A DNA stretch of 64,000 nucleotides, taken from NCBI GenBank assembly GCA_050084515.1, contig CM114272.1, positions 61,566,001 through 61,630,000 of the forward strand, read 5' to 3'. Source of the stretch: Blasia pusilla. Lineage: Eukaryota; Marchantiophyta; Marchantiopsida; Blasiales. This document shows, piece after piece, positions 11,838-24,289 of the stretch. How positions within the stretch are numbered: position 1 is the stretch's first letter; each line of letters begins with the position of its first letter. Below the pieces are notes generated by a model that did not search any database, was not told the origin of the DNA, and was given only the letters and a program-made list of their open reading frames with translations. Position numbers and translations under genes: made by a program.

Positions 11838-11990
11838 CATTAGGTATGGATCAAGGTTGCATATGGACAAAGTTCGTGTCTGCAGATATGTCCGTAACCG
11901 CGAATATGTCCATGTCTGTAGCCGCGGACATGTCCATGTCGGTGGAATTACGTTCATCCTATGGAAGGATTCGTCAATGTGGGAGCTACC
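11838..11990 (+). repeat. terminal part of the GC-rich dispersed repeat, copy 3
   Basis: Contains aaggttgcatatggacaaag followed by iterated words around atgtccgtaaccgcg and acatgtccatgtc. These match the end motif of copy 1 (minus strand, 3040-3104) and the start of copy 4 at 17399. The GC-rich body seen in the other copies is missing. Confidence 0.5.
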
Positions 11991-14900
11991 TTTCACTTCT
12001 TCTACCTAATGACAAGGGATATAGGGAGGAGAAACTAAGTGAATAAAATTGTGTGGACAGGGATGGAATCTCTCCCAATTTCTACTTTGCGTCTTTCCAA
12101 ACATGCACTACGAGGGTCCATCTCTTTACCTTTTGGAAGAATGGAGAGGATTATCCATAGAAGGTATATTCCTCCTCTACCGATGTAAAGTATTGCTTGT
12201 ATGCCATATGTATTTTTCTTTGAGTTTGAAATAAACCTCCTTCATATTTTATACTTCAATTTTATCTAGAAGGATCTGTACTATTATGGGAGAGTGCTCT
12301 TGTAGGGGATGCCATCCCTCCTGGTGACACTTTTATTTTTTTGGCATGTAGTTTTTTGACACGTGTCATCTTTTCCCTGCAAGCTGAAGCATGCAAGCTC
12401 CTTCCAAAGATTTTGGAACGTATGAAGCTTTGCCATCTTGAACGTAAGGAGGACTACAATGAACTAATCTTTCACCCGTGGTGAGCATGGGCAAAAGCTA
12501 GTTTTGTCATGAAATGAATCACATTTTCTTACAAAATATTCTTAAAAAAAGAGAACTTGAAGAAATAATAATAAAAATTGATTATACACTGTTTTTTTCC
12601 CGATTGAATGGACTAGGCTAGAGAGATGGACATGAAAAGACATACTTAACTAGATATTTCCAATGGAATTTCTCTGATGATGGAAGTTTAAGTTGAAAAT
12701 ATTTTTGGTTTGAAGTTATAGGCATGGACCGCAAGCCCCACATACGTCGAACTATAATGTCATGACCTTTACAACGTGCTGATTTAATAGAGTTTAACAA
12801 GCAAGAGGCTTATGTAGAGGTAAGAAAATTTTTTTTTGACTTGAAGTTTAATCATAATGAAATTTTAACTTCACTTTGATATTTAAAAATATTTTACTTT
12901 ATTAATTTAGGAAAAAACATTCTCAATAGCTTTCCATGCGCCATTTCTCAATTAAGAAATGAAAATCATCCTCATATGTGAGGAAATAGAATTATTCTCA
13001 CAATATTCTCCCAATTTACTTTTTCATTTTTTCCAAAAATGATATTTAAATTTACTTCATAGCCAAATTAAAAATTTATTTTGGAGTAAAAATTTACATA
13101 AATAAAATACTTTTTGAAATGGGCCGAAAGAATGAATAGGAAAGAGACCATGAATATACTTGTTGAAGGGGAAACATAACTATTTTCTACTACACTTATG
13201 TCCTTAAAAAATAAATTTCTTGTCTCTTGAAATATATTCCTATCCGATTCTTATTTCAACCCCTTCTCATTTCATCACGGATAGAAACAATTATTTTTTA
13301 TATATATTTATTATTTTCTTGATATAAAAAATAAAATAAAGAAGTGAGTTGACACGGGTTGCAAAAAGGACTTTAAAAAAGAAACGCAAATAATAGGGTG
13401 ATCCGATAAAATAAAGGAAATGCTACCATCTCTAGTTTAGTCTTGATACAAAATTACAACTCGAAAATTAAGTAATGAGGGTAAGTCATAGTGGACACAA
13501 CGTCCAGAAAATTACTTGAAAGGAAGTTTGTTATTACAACTCATCATGCAAATAATTAATACATTTAATACCAGCATACGTGGGTTGTCTCCACGCCAAG
13601 TGAAGTAGCTAAATAATCTAGAAATGGTCTCTAATTATGAAGACAAACAAAAGAAACAAACCGCATATTCTATCATTAAGATCATTAATGTAAAGCACCT
13701 CAAACTACGGCGTTGGGAGGAGATTAGGTGCTTAGGCACTAAAACACGACTTCTCGAAGTTATGCTTAATGAGTGGTATTCAATAAACAAATGAAAACAT
13801 TAAATGCTCCACACTCCCTGGGCCTCTTACGGCCTTTTAGAGCTTAAAAAAATCATTACCAATAAATAGTTTTCTCCCTATCAATGATAACTACCTGGTT
13901 TCCCTCTAAAATGATTCGATATGGCATCATTTTCTTAAAAATATGGAGAAGTTATTTATATATCCACTTTATTATAAAATAAAGTTCAAAAGAGGAGTTC
14001 GAATAAGTTTATGCAAGTTAGAATAACGAAAGGCAGAGGCAAGTGTGTCATGGACCCGTAATTCAACTGGAATTATTTTGTAGTATGGAAAGAGCATTTT
14101 TTTAATTAATCAGGTCTTATGATGATATTAAAATTAGTGTATGATAAGAAAATAATCAATATTAGAGCGTTGCCCCACCGGTGACATTAATTTTTTAAGT
14201 TGAAAAAATAAATTATCGTTTACTGGTTCCCTCTTATTTCTCCCTTTTCATTAAATTTAATTTCCTTGTGTTGGACATGTGTCGGCATCACAAAAACCCT
14301 TACAGGTGAGGTGTCGGGAGGAGGAACAGGGATTCTCTAACCCCATCATCCGTGAATAGTATAGATGAACATGCATAGGATAGGTGGATAGTCTAGATGG
14401 CCAAGGAAAAAAAAGACGAGAACTTATAGAGGGATGTAAAGATTAGTTTGATATTATAGTTACATATATCCGTAACACACATGATTGAGATGTGAAATTT
14501 TTTTTATTTTTCATATTTTATTTTAATGAACACAAAATGTGGATTTTCTTTTCGAGTTGCACTTAGGCCTTGAAATCATAATTTGAAATTGGAAAAAATT
14601 AGGGAAAGAAAATGCCCACTATTGTCACTTTATCTCATGGCTTGTGTGATTGGTCATCGTATTGGGGTGCATTTCAAATCACACTAGAGCGCAAACTTGA
14701 CTATGATGGACATAAACTTTTCAAAGATGTATGTTGTCGAGGAGTGTGTTGTAATACCCACATATGAACTAGACGACGCAAATTTTCAAGAAAATAAAAT
14801 TCATACGATCAAGAAATTTTCGTATTTTGAGGGTATAGGTGTAATCTTAACTTCTATAGAAAATGAAGATTAAAACCAAAAAATGAGCTTTGATAACATA

Positions 14901-15929
14901 AATTGAGACTTGGAACCTTACAAGTCTAACCTAGAGGAAACCCTGGGGAAAACTCGAGTAAATTCCGACGGGGAATCTCACATAATACTTGTGGGAAACT
15001 AATGGTGTTAGCCAAGAAGAAATGTGAAGATGACATTTCCATAAATTAGAAAGAAGACTTCAAGTTTTAAAAATAAAGAAAGATAGAAGGTGGAGTTTAG
15101 TCACAGGGAGTTGTCGTCTAAAAAGTGACGGTGCCGTTTGTACACTCTCGACGGGCAAGAATCTTGGTAAAAATATGGCTAAGGGAAAATCTTAAGGAAA
15201 TAGATTACTATACCTTGAGTTAAATTGGTAAGGTATGGAAAATGACCTAGGATGGATGGAAAAGTTGTTACCATCCAAAATTGGCCGAATGGCAAGAGTT
15301 CCGTGAAAGTCATTTGGATGGATAAGTAAGGGGAGAGTGAAACACAATTTGTAGGAGCAAATGGAGAGCTTTTGGGGAGATCAAAGGCAGGTTAAAAAGC
15401 CACAAATTGTAAACTTATAATGTCATTGGAGTCGTCTGTAAAGTGAAAAGGGTGCTCACACTAATAAACATAAATATAAATCTAAATAGATATATATTCA
15501 TTCTTGCCCACTTAAAATTGTACACATAACATAAATGATCTTCAATCATACAAATGTGTTGGATCTCCAAGCCTTCCCTTGTATGGGTATTTTTGTTTTA
15601 CTAATAAGTGTAACAAGCTATTCCAATCACTACTCTTCTATATAGTGTAAGGATATTGTCAAGGATATAATAAACGTATATTAAGTATATCGATCTTCTA
15701 TATCCTCTCTTGACGTCTTATATACTATACTTGAGTTTCTATGCTGAAAGAGCCTCCTCCAACTCTCCTTCCTTCCTGCTCCATTACCATCCATGCCCCA
15801 TCCTTCCTTGTTTCGTCCCATTTTGGCCTCTTGCCTTCTGCATCTAGCTACTCGCTCCATACTTGGCTAGTAATGGCTTCTTGCCACGTCTTGGCCACTT
15901 GCCTTGCATCATACCGGCCCTCTATCCCA
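11991..15929. other. AT-rich intergenic DNA; possible old LTR start at 14750
   Basis: I see no gene in this stretch. At 14750 a TGTAATACCC word, a common start of plant gypsy LTRs, opens about 700 bp of moderately GC-rich sequence (for example gacggtgccgtttg near 15128) that could be an old LTR of another family. No second copy lies in the window to confirm it. The rest is AT-rich with short frames. Confidence 0.35.
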
Positions 15930-16250
15930 CAACCTCTATCTCCATCAGATTTTTATCATATTAGCCACCATAGGATTCAGATCTCTTTGGATCGGATGTC
16001 CCTTCTCTCCCAAGCCTTATATCGGAGACTTTCTTACTCTAACCCCAGTGATTCAGGACCGCTTTGGATCTGGTGTCCCTTCTCCCTTTCCATCAGAGAG
16101 CTTCCTTATGACACCACTGGATCTGAATCCCTATGGATTTGGTATTCATTCTTCCCTCCATTGGACAACATCCTATCTGACACCATTGGATATGGATTCC
16201 TCTAGAATGAGTGTTCCTTCTCACTTTTCACCGAAGGGCGTTTTCTCAAT
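15930..16250 (+). repeat. degenerate tandem repeat, about 70-85 bp units
   Basis: Words such as ggatctggtgtcccttctc, ggatttggtattcattcttc and the intervening gacaccactggat / gacaccattggat recur three to four times. The array leaves two frames open (15741-16205 and 15904-16329), but the translated products are low-complexity and overlap each other, so I do not call a gene. Confidence 0.45.
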
Positions 16251-16374
16251 ACCTATGGATCCTATGACTCTCCTCCTTTTCACAGTGGAGACTATGCTCT
16301 ACATCCCTATATCATTTATCTTCTTTTAACTAAGCCCTCCTTATAGTAATCTATCATTTATCTCTTGTACTGAC

Positions 16375-17350
16375 CCTTGCTCTAGCTTGGTTCATACCTT
16401 CCTTTTGGCCCAAAGATAAACCTTACACCATCTGAATAGACATAGCCTCCATCATGAAACCCTCGAATTGTCAAATATCTTTTTTCTTAATTGGTTGCAT
16501 ACCTTAATCTATCTCAATATTTTGATGTGGCCAAATTCTCAAACCACATGGCCCCATGGGTAGGACTTATCAAAATGTCTTGGCCCTTTGAGAATATGCT
16601 CTTATCCATATATTTGCATTGGATATTAGAGGTTTAACATTTATCTGCATGACAAATGGATGCAGGTAAATTTGGCTTTTATCCATATAAAAAAATAGAA
16701 TGAAAAGGATTCCAAGGATGTGCTCCAACTAAAATGACATCGCATTTCCAACCACGCTAACTATAAGTCTCAACCTCCTAAGTGACCTTGATGCAAGCCA
16801 TACTTGTGCAACCCGTCTTTAGCGTTTAGAAAAATATTTCAGTGTGACCTTTTGCCTCTAGATGATCTTGTAACTCAAAATTTTGCGGTGATCTGTCTAC
16901 ACCAGATCATATAAGGCTTGAACCTTGGTCCCCTGATCAGTTGACAATTAAGCTCGCATGCCATATTGTCTCAACAATGTATCCAGAAATGCGTGTGCAA
17001 CTACCTCACTTGATTTTTCTCACAATGCAACCAACTCTATCCATTTCAAAAAGTGATAACCATAATCAATGCATATTGGCAATGATACTCTGTCATAGAT
17101 AAATGTACATTAGAATCCAAACTCCATCGGTAATCTAATCCCATGATCGGTAATCAATGGAATTCTGGAGTCAACGCACCCTTCATTCTTTCTTTGTGGA
17201 GAGAGAATGAAGGATGCATGTACTCTATCTCACACCATACACCTAGAAATAAATTGTTGTACATTTTTCTACATGCCATATCACCAAAAATATATTCGGA
17301 GCAAGCTACATGTATGCTTTACTCCCAAATTCCCCAACTCCTTGTGGACA
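16375..17350 (-). mobile_element. decayed gypsy integrase region, minus strand
   Basis: On the minus strand this aligns with integrase of element A. About 17020-17065 reads like VITFxKWIELVAL, the first catalytic segment. About 16930-16950 gives the tgatcaggggaccaagg word of the second catalytic segment. 16770-16800 gives cacaagtatggcttgcatcaagg, and 16440-16570 gives ttgagaatttggccacatc and ttaaggtatgcaacc of the C-terminal part. No open frame survives. Orientation is opposite to element A, so this is an independent old copy. Confidence 0.65.
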
Positions 17351-17398
17351 TATCTCCACTAGTACGATGCTCTAGTGAAGGTATTGACCAACCAATAA

Positions 17399-17880
17399 GG
17401 TTGCACACGGACAAGGTCCGTGTGCAACCAGCCTCCTTTCACATCTCTCATGATGCAAGGTCCGTGTCCATGTGCGCGGCTTGCATTCAAGCTTGCCTCG
17501 CCCGCAATATCGATTTGATCTTATACATCCGTGATTGCGGGCCCTGTCCGCCTTGTGCGGGCCTAGTCACAAATCATGTGTAGGCCAATGCAAGCTTTGG
17601 ACAGGCGGGTGCAGGCTATGCGCGGGCCGATTCTTGTTCGCCTACCTTATTGTGAGCCCGCACCCGTTCTCACGTCTCGAACCCGTGCAAGCCACCAAAG
17701 TACCCAAAAAACTTGGGTCGGGAATCCGTTGGGCATATGAAGTTTTTTTTGGGGGGGAGGGAGGAGGATGAGAAAGAAGGGGGATATGGGGACCACATGG
17801 ACAAGTCCTTCTATACGATGGACGTAAGTCTAGGGACATGGACTTGTCCATGGACTTAGATAAATTTGTGCATCACAGAT
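17399..17880 (+). repeat. GC-rich dispersed repeat, copy 4, opening with a perfect 31-nt inverted repeat
   Basis: Starts at 17399 with a perfect hairpin: 14-nt arms (GGTTGCACACGGAC and its complement) around AAG, ending at 17429. A GC-rich body rich in gcgggcc follows, then a right end (about 17795-17870) with nested inverted words around acatggacttgtccatg. It shares the terminal motif with copies 1 and 3. The overlapping open frames are by-products of GC-rich sequence. A non-autonomous foldback or Helitron-like element is possible; ends and target site were not established. Confidence 0.5.
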
Positions 17881-19799
17881 TTAAAATAATAGTTATTTGC
17901 CCATAAGTGCCCATGCTATGCACAAGCATGATACTTATGGAGCCATCCTATGCACATGGTACCCTCGAATTTGTTTCACCTCAAAGGGTTACAAAAGTCA
18001 TTTTTAGAGAGGGCAAGGTTGACGCCACACGTCAACCATACAAGTGTTGCTATGTGAGGCACTCCTGTATCAATCATATAGATTAGGGCATGATATAAAA
18101 ATCTGAAAAATTCATTTTTTTTGAAAATTGTTTTTCCTCTCTTAGATCCTTAGGATACCATATGCATGCTATTTTTACATTTTATAACTAGTCTTATTTG
18201 CAATAGGAAGAATTTCACGAATGAATCCTTTTGCTTTAATAAAAAAAAGACATATGTACATTATAATATTTTTCTAATGAAGAGTGTGAAGGAATAATTA
18301 GATGAATAAAGAAATAAAAAAAATCATGAGGTTCCATGATTGGGAAAAGTACTAACTATCGGTATTGTTCCTTTCTTAGTACACCAAAATGTGCACTCTT
18401 TTTTATTTTAATCGAGGCATATTGTTTGTCTTATAAGTGTTTATTTGGAATTATGAACAAGTATGATATGCTATCTCTTTATTGTTTATGATGGCAACTT
18501 CCCAAGACAAAGTTTTGATGTATTTTAGGAGTCCACCTAGTATGGGTATGAAGCCCCTTTATGGTCTAATTGCAATGATTGGGTTGAGATATGGCTTAAG
18601 AAAAGGTTTTTTGACAAGGATTCCATGCATTGAAAAAGTTTTTTTTTCTTTTGTATTCTACATCCCAAAATCTCATGTGATTATGTTTTGGCTTGCAAAC
18701 ATTCCCCTCAAACACCGCCCCCAATAAAAATTGAGGAGCCCCACTTTAATGTCCACGAAAGCTTACCTTTGCTTTTATGCAATCTTATGTGGGCATCTTC
18801 CAAACTTCAAGCTCATTAACATGATCATTTAATCCCTTAATTATAATTTTTGATATGTAAACTTTAGAATCTATAACTTATTTTCCTTGCACATATCATG
18901 ATTTTGTGTCTTTTGGGATGATGGTTAAAATTTGGATGATTAAAAAATTGCTCTTAAACCCCAAATTTCTCACCCTTTGATTTGATTTCTTTTCTTTTCC
19001 ATTGAAAGTTGAATTTAGGACAAGTGGAAGACACACTCCAAATCCTATTTTCCCCGAACTATAATTTTAGACATTGAATGTAAAGAAATCTTTTTTTCTT
19101 GCATTGTAGTTCCACTTCACTCTATGCTAGGCTCCTACAATTTTCAAATATTAGAGCTCCTCAACAAACAAAATGGGAAAATTTGTTAGTGTTGGTGACT
19201 TAAGGTGTGGATGTTGATCGTGAAGAGAAAAGAGATTCTTGTGTATTTTTTCTTACACTCATATGTGTGTGGTGTGATGTCATCAAGTCAAGTAGTGATA
19301 TTATTTTATGATATGTTTCTTTTACTCTACCCAAACTTGTTAGTTATGCTAGTATTACCTTGATGTGCTTCCAAAGAGTGGGACTAGGGCATTTTCCATT
19401 GAAAAATTGCTCAAATTATTGCCAAAAATGACACGTCCTTTAGCAAAAAGAAAGTTCATTTCATTTTATACTCGTCTACAAAAGCACATGTAGACATATA
19501 AAGCTATGTTGCTATGCCCTTGCTATTTCCATGTGAATATCTAAATATCCCAATGTACTTCCCAAGCTCCTCATCCAACCATGAACATCTTGAGCTAACC
19601 CAGATGACCTTTAAGGATAACATCACGTAAGTTCCAAAATTTATTGAATTTTCACTTCTTACAAAGTGCACTATGTGTGCTTACTACCACTTTTTCACAT
19701 CTTTGAAAGAGATGAATTTCTTTTTCAAAAAGTATTTCAAAATTTTTGATTTTTTGGGTTAGCCTTTGTTGGTTCAACTTTAAAATTAAGTTGAACTTG
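17881..19799. other. AT-rich intergenic DNA, no feature recognised
   Basis: Only short chance frames; nothing supported. Confidence 0.5.
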
Positions 19800-20110
19800 A
19801 GGCATTGACGTGTCTTGGTGGGCCATGAACTTTTCTACACAGGGAGTTTTATGGCAACATGTATCTCCTGCGCATGCCACCTTAAAGATGAAAAAAATTC
19901 TAGTAATCTCCTCAACACTTTTGATATGAAGTTGATTGTTCCTAGGATTTCATGTGTAATGGAGATAATTGGTAATTCATCTCTCTCCACATAAATCTAT
20001 TGCCACCACTCTCCTTGAAACTTTGAGAAAATTTTATGATGAGAATCTCATGCTTCACGAATAGCCAATAGTGATCACTCGAGCAACAGATACTAACTCA
20101 TAATTTCCTC
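19800..20110 (-). mobile_element. decayed gypsy copy covering the methyltransferase N-terminal half (tentative)
   Basis: On the minus strand, landmarks follow the order of element B between methyltransferase motifs I and IV: an eroded motif-I region (20041-20095), tttatgtggagagagatga (about 19979-19998; B at 55141-55160), a tatc..cattac.cat word, and ggtggcatgcgcaggagat (about 19863-19881; B at 55278-55293, gtgggggcgcaggatc). Similarity is patchy and rests on eye alignment only. If right, the methyltransferase module was already in the family when this old copy inserted. Confidence 0.4.
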
Positions 20111-21104
20111 AAAGTATGCTCCCTAAAACCACCCCTTCTCAACTATGATACATATAGGATCCTTTTATCTAATTATCACACACATGACTTTCCATAAGGT
20201 TTTGCTTTGAGTGACCCATGTTTAACCCTCAGGGATGTCACCTAAAGGGTCTAATACTAGTAATACGTCATGTACCACCGTAGGCCTTTAAAGTGACCCT
20301 TTGATATTATTATTATTTAATTAATCAGGACCTATTTAGTTTTTTTGCAATTTTTAATTGAGGCATTGCTCTTATAATTTCTTCAATTATGGATTTTAAT
20401 TACCCTTTCAATATCATACAAATCTTGAAAAAAACTTACGGCCTCTTTTGCTTGGAGATACAATTTATATAAAAGAAGCTTAGTACAAAGAGCCAATTTG
20501 ATGTAAATGAAAAAGAGTACACACTACAATTAAGACGTAATACAAATACATTTCAATGATATATACAAGAGGTTTGATGTAAATAATTTATTTCATAAAT
20601 ACCTTAAGAAGTCAAAATTTCCTTTTGTTTTAAAAAAGCATCTACAACTTTTCTATCATGAAGATCTAATATCCAAACATCTTCACTCTCTTCTTGTATT
20701 CCATTATAACATGAGAAATTACTATATCTGTTTCTATCCATTGTACATCATTGTTCTCATAAATGAAACGAATTAAGTTTTGATTCAGAAGATTGAATCA
20801 ATTGAACATACATTCTATCCCATCATCTTCCGTCGTAGATCTTCCAACATGGTCAAGCATGCCTCCATCATGTAATGATATTTCATGTCTTATTTTTGTG
20901 CAACTCTTTCCTATTTTTCTTCTTTACTTTTGAACTTCACCTATCCAAGCTTTGTAAGTATATCCTTTCTCCATGCTACTTCTAGGGATTCCTTAGTCTT
21001 TTCTCCTCTTTATCTAGATGATGCAACCCTTGAGATAGAAGCAAAAAAAGCTTCCTCTTTGAAAAGCACACAATTGTAAAACCAAAATCTCATATACATG
21101 ATGC
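20111..21104. other. AT-rich intergenic DNA, no feature recognised
   Basis: No protein or repeat could be supported. Confidence 0.45.
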
Positions 21105-21585
21105 TCATGGTGCGTCTGAAGGTTGTAAGAAAAGTTTAGGAATACCGAGAAGAGCACTAAATATTAATGAGCTTCTGACTTTGAAAAGTCTATCCTTTGA
21201 AGGCATAGGATTTCCAATAAGTTCGCTCACCACTGTCGATTTATATATAGTTTTCCCCTTATATGTAATAGTAGGATCAACCTTTCTAATATGTTCTTCC
21301 GACTTCTTCTCCAACACTCTCGTGCATAACCTCACTCATAACCGGTCTCAACTCATGTCCAACTACATCAATATTAGCTAGACCATCACTTGGGAGAACC
21401 AAGGGAGGATTTGGTTCATTCCACAAATTTGACTCCACGGACGAGTGAACTAATGGAACAAAATCATTCCAGATGCTCGCTCTCACACCATCACGATAAC
21501 TAGCGTGCTCGTTCTCTACAAGAGTTGTTTCATAATCGACTTCAAGATGTGGATCATAAATTGATAATTCTTGGCAATCACGCAA
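21105..21585 (-). pseudogene. unrecognised coding-like fragment, one frame change
   Basis: Two overlapping minus-strand frames (21585-21286 and 21335-21105) join by a one-base shift into a hydrophilic, acidic then basic stretch. It includes EEHIRKVDPTITYKGKTIY and GNPMPSKDRLFKVRSS. The composition looks more protein-like than neighbouring frames. I do not recognise the family. It could be a relic of a transposon ORF or of a host gene. No splice context was found. Confidence 0.25.
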
Positions 21586-21627
21586 TTAAGTGTTATTGTC
21601 TTAATGTACTTATACCATCACATTCCA

Positions 21628-22545
21628 CCTTTGGATGGATTTGAAAATTATAGGAGAATACTCTTGCTTGTATTTAAATTTCATGAACGGTTTAGATCTT
21701 GTAAAAGTCACTCAAAATATGAGTTATGATTTGAACTTGGCATTTCTTATTGTTTATTTTTAGCTTCACTTCGGGGCAATATTTTTCCATGAAAAAATTA
21801 AGCCAACTTTTCATGCCTCAATGTATGATTTGATGGAGTTTCATATTTTTTTGATGAGCATGAGCGAAGTTGGATACTCACAAGATTTCTAACTTCAAGT
21901 ATAAAAAATGTACCTTGAGAATTGGCATTATGTTCTTGTTTTATTTTTCTTAGTTCTAGCTCCACCTCATATTTAACTGTTGGATTATGCTAAAACCTTG
22001 AGGATGTTTCCATGTTTGCATTATTAGGTAATTCATTTATTTAGATCTTTTTTTGGAATTTGAGGGGTGGAATTTTTGTTCAAATGAAGACCATTTTCCA
22101 TTTATAATTCATTTATGGGATGTCCAATGGGTCTAAAATAATTCATACATGTTGACTACCATCCGATACATGTGTTAGAAAAGTTCAAAGGTTTTTGTAG
22201 GTTCAACCCTCATGGACCATTCGTTGCCTTGCTTATGTCTATTTTCTTGCATGGATGTAGTACTTGTAACATCACATTCCACCTTTAGATGGATTTGAAA
22301 GTTGTAGGGGAGTACTCTTGTATTTAAATTTAATTAACGGTTTAGATATTGTCAAAGTTACTTAAAATGTGAGCTATGATTTAAACATGGTATTTCCCGG
22401 TGTTTATTGTTAGCAATATTTTCCCATGAAAAAATTTCAGCCAACTCCTCAAATTTCCATGCATGACTTGACAAAGATTTGGAATTTTTGGATAAGTATG
22501 AGAGAAATTGGATACTCATAATTCTTCTAATCTCAAGTATCTATA
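21628..22545 (+). repeat. split direct repeat, two copies of about 280 bp
   Basis: 21628-21905 and 22268-22545 are diverged direct repeats. They share, in order, catcacattccacctttrgatgg, a tacggtttagat-like word, gcaatattttyccatgaaaaaat and gagmgaagttggatactca. The 360 bp between them are unrelated. They could be an old LTR pair of a deleted element or a segmental duplication. No TG...CA ends or primer-binding site were seen. Confidence 0.55.
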
Positions 22546-24289
22546 TACTACCATTACTTATATAATAAAGAAAATGGATTGTTTATAGATGATGTTATTG
22601 CATATTTAATGATGATTTTAGGTTTATTCCTATATTTTTATATTTATTTTATATGACAAATAAGAAATGATATGTCACAACATGGGATAACAAGTTCCCT
22701 ATAGTAGATTTTTAATTATTCGTATCGGCGTACCAATTATTTGAACCCTACATTATAATAGGATCTAATTTTTTTTCTTCAAGCCCTTCTGCAACTCATT
22801 GGTTGATTATAATTTGCCTCTTTTTAAAATTAAAAAACTCCTTTCGCCGTACTCATATGAAATGCTAATATCCTCAGATGACGTCACCGAGGTTTAACCT
22901 ATAAACATCATGTGTTTGAATATAATAATATCAATTTAAAATGAAAAATTTTAACCTCACATATTACTTTGTGTTGTACGTCTATTCCTCTCGAACGTCA
23001 ATCTGAAATGTTGCAGAAGCGTACATTCAATAGGTCATGCTCACTTTGCTGATTTTTGGATGCACATTTTTGGATAGTCTAAACATGCAAACACTCTCTC
23101 ATTAGTCTTGGTTTGAGTCAATCAACCTTCCAACTCCCTGGATTCATTTCCATTCATATCATTGAAATTTCATTCTACTTTTTGTTGAAATTTCCTACTC
23201 TAAATTTCTACTCCATTTCTTATAGCAAAAAAATGTTTTGTCCATTTTTTGGTAACATTCTCTTCCGCCTATTTTCTATTAGCAAATTTGTTGTCTATCA
23301 AATAGTATGTATAAAGATGAATTCCATGTTTTAGAAATAGAAGAGATAGATGGAGAGAAAATATACCAACTATGTGAATAACAAGTACTACACATGTAAT
23401 ATGCAAACCACTTTAGGAAAGTAATTCGGGTAGGGTGGCATTGTTTGTGCCACCCAACCCCTAACCCATGCATAAAGTATCCCTTTTGCCAAAATAATGG
23501 ATCTACGTCTCTTGATCTTAACTTTTAAAATTCTTTTGTTTCTTCCAACCTCTTAAAAAAAAATTGCAACAAATTTACTTCTTTGAAAGATAACATAAGA
23601 CCGCAAATTACCATTGCGAAAGAGGTCAAAATAACATTACAAAACCATTGGTAAGATGGAGAGAGATCCAACCTCTCCCTTTTAAGTCCTATGATGAACT
23701 TTGTTGAGAAGTAGTTTCATGGAGTGTTTCTTGTTCCATTCTATCATTCATAAATTAGTGGGAAAGCCTCTTGACATGAACACAAGTCAAGGGAAACAAA
23801 CAAAATTTAGAAATGAATAAACTTGGAGAAATTAACAAAAGACATTTGAAGTGTCAACCGTATCCTCCCGTCTCACAAAAGTGCGAGGGGCATCTCTACA
23901 TTGAGAGCCGATTCCTTTCGTCGAACATAAACCCTAAATTATATAAGATAGTCTCAATTTGAAGGACCATAAAGAGCAATCAGTGAGCCTACGTGATTCC
24001 AAGAAAGTCTGTCACACCTTCCACATCCTTCCACATAAGCCATATCCTAAATCCTGAAATATGCAAAGTATTTGGATCTGAAGAACTATCCAAAACTATG
24101 GAAGTATATCCACGTTTCCATGCCCCAACATTTGCCCTTTTAAAGACTCATAGGCATCTCACATGCCCTTCAAAATAAGAGGGATCTCTCTTCATTTTGA
24201 AAAGAGATCTCCGTGCCTATGTTATGAGACGAAAAAAATGTGACATGAATTGGAAGTCATGCACATTTTCACTTACCATTGCTAAAATG
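22546..24289. other. AT-rich intergenic DNA downstream of the prolidase gene
   Basis: No gene or repeat recognised. The part next to 24290 should hold the 3' UTR and polyadenylation site of the prolidase gene, which I could not fix. Confidence 0.4.

Noticed and set aside
14750-15450. Possible gypsy LTR starting TG TAATACCC
   Set aside because: No second copy, end, primer-binding site or internal domain is visible; kept only as a remark in the intergenic entry.
15741-16329. Two overlapping open frames of 140-155 codons
   Set aside because: The sequence is a degenerate tandem repeat whose unit leaves frames open; products are low-complexity and overlap in different frames.
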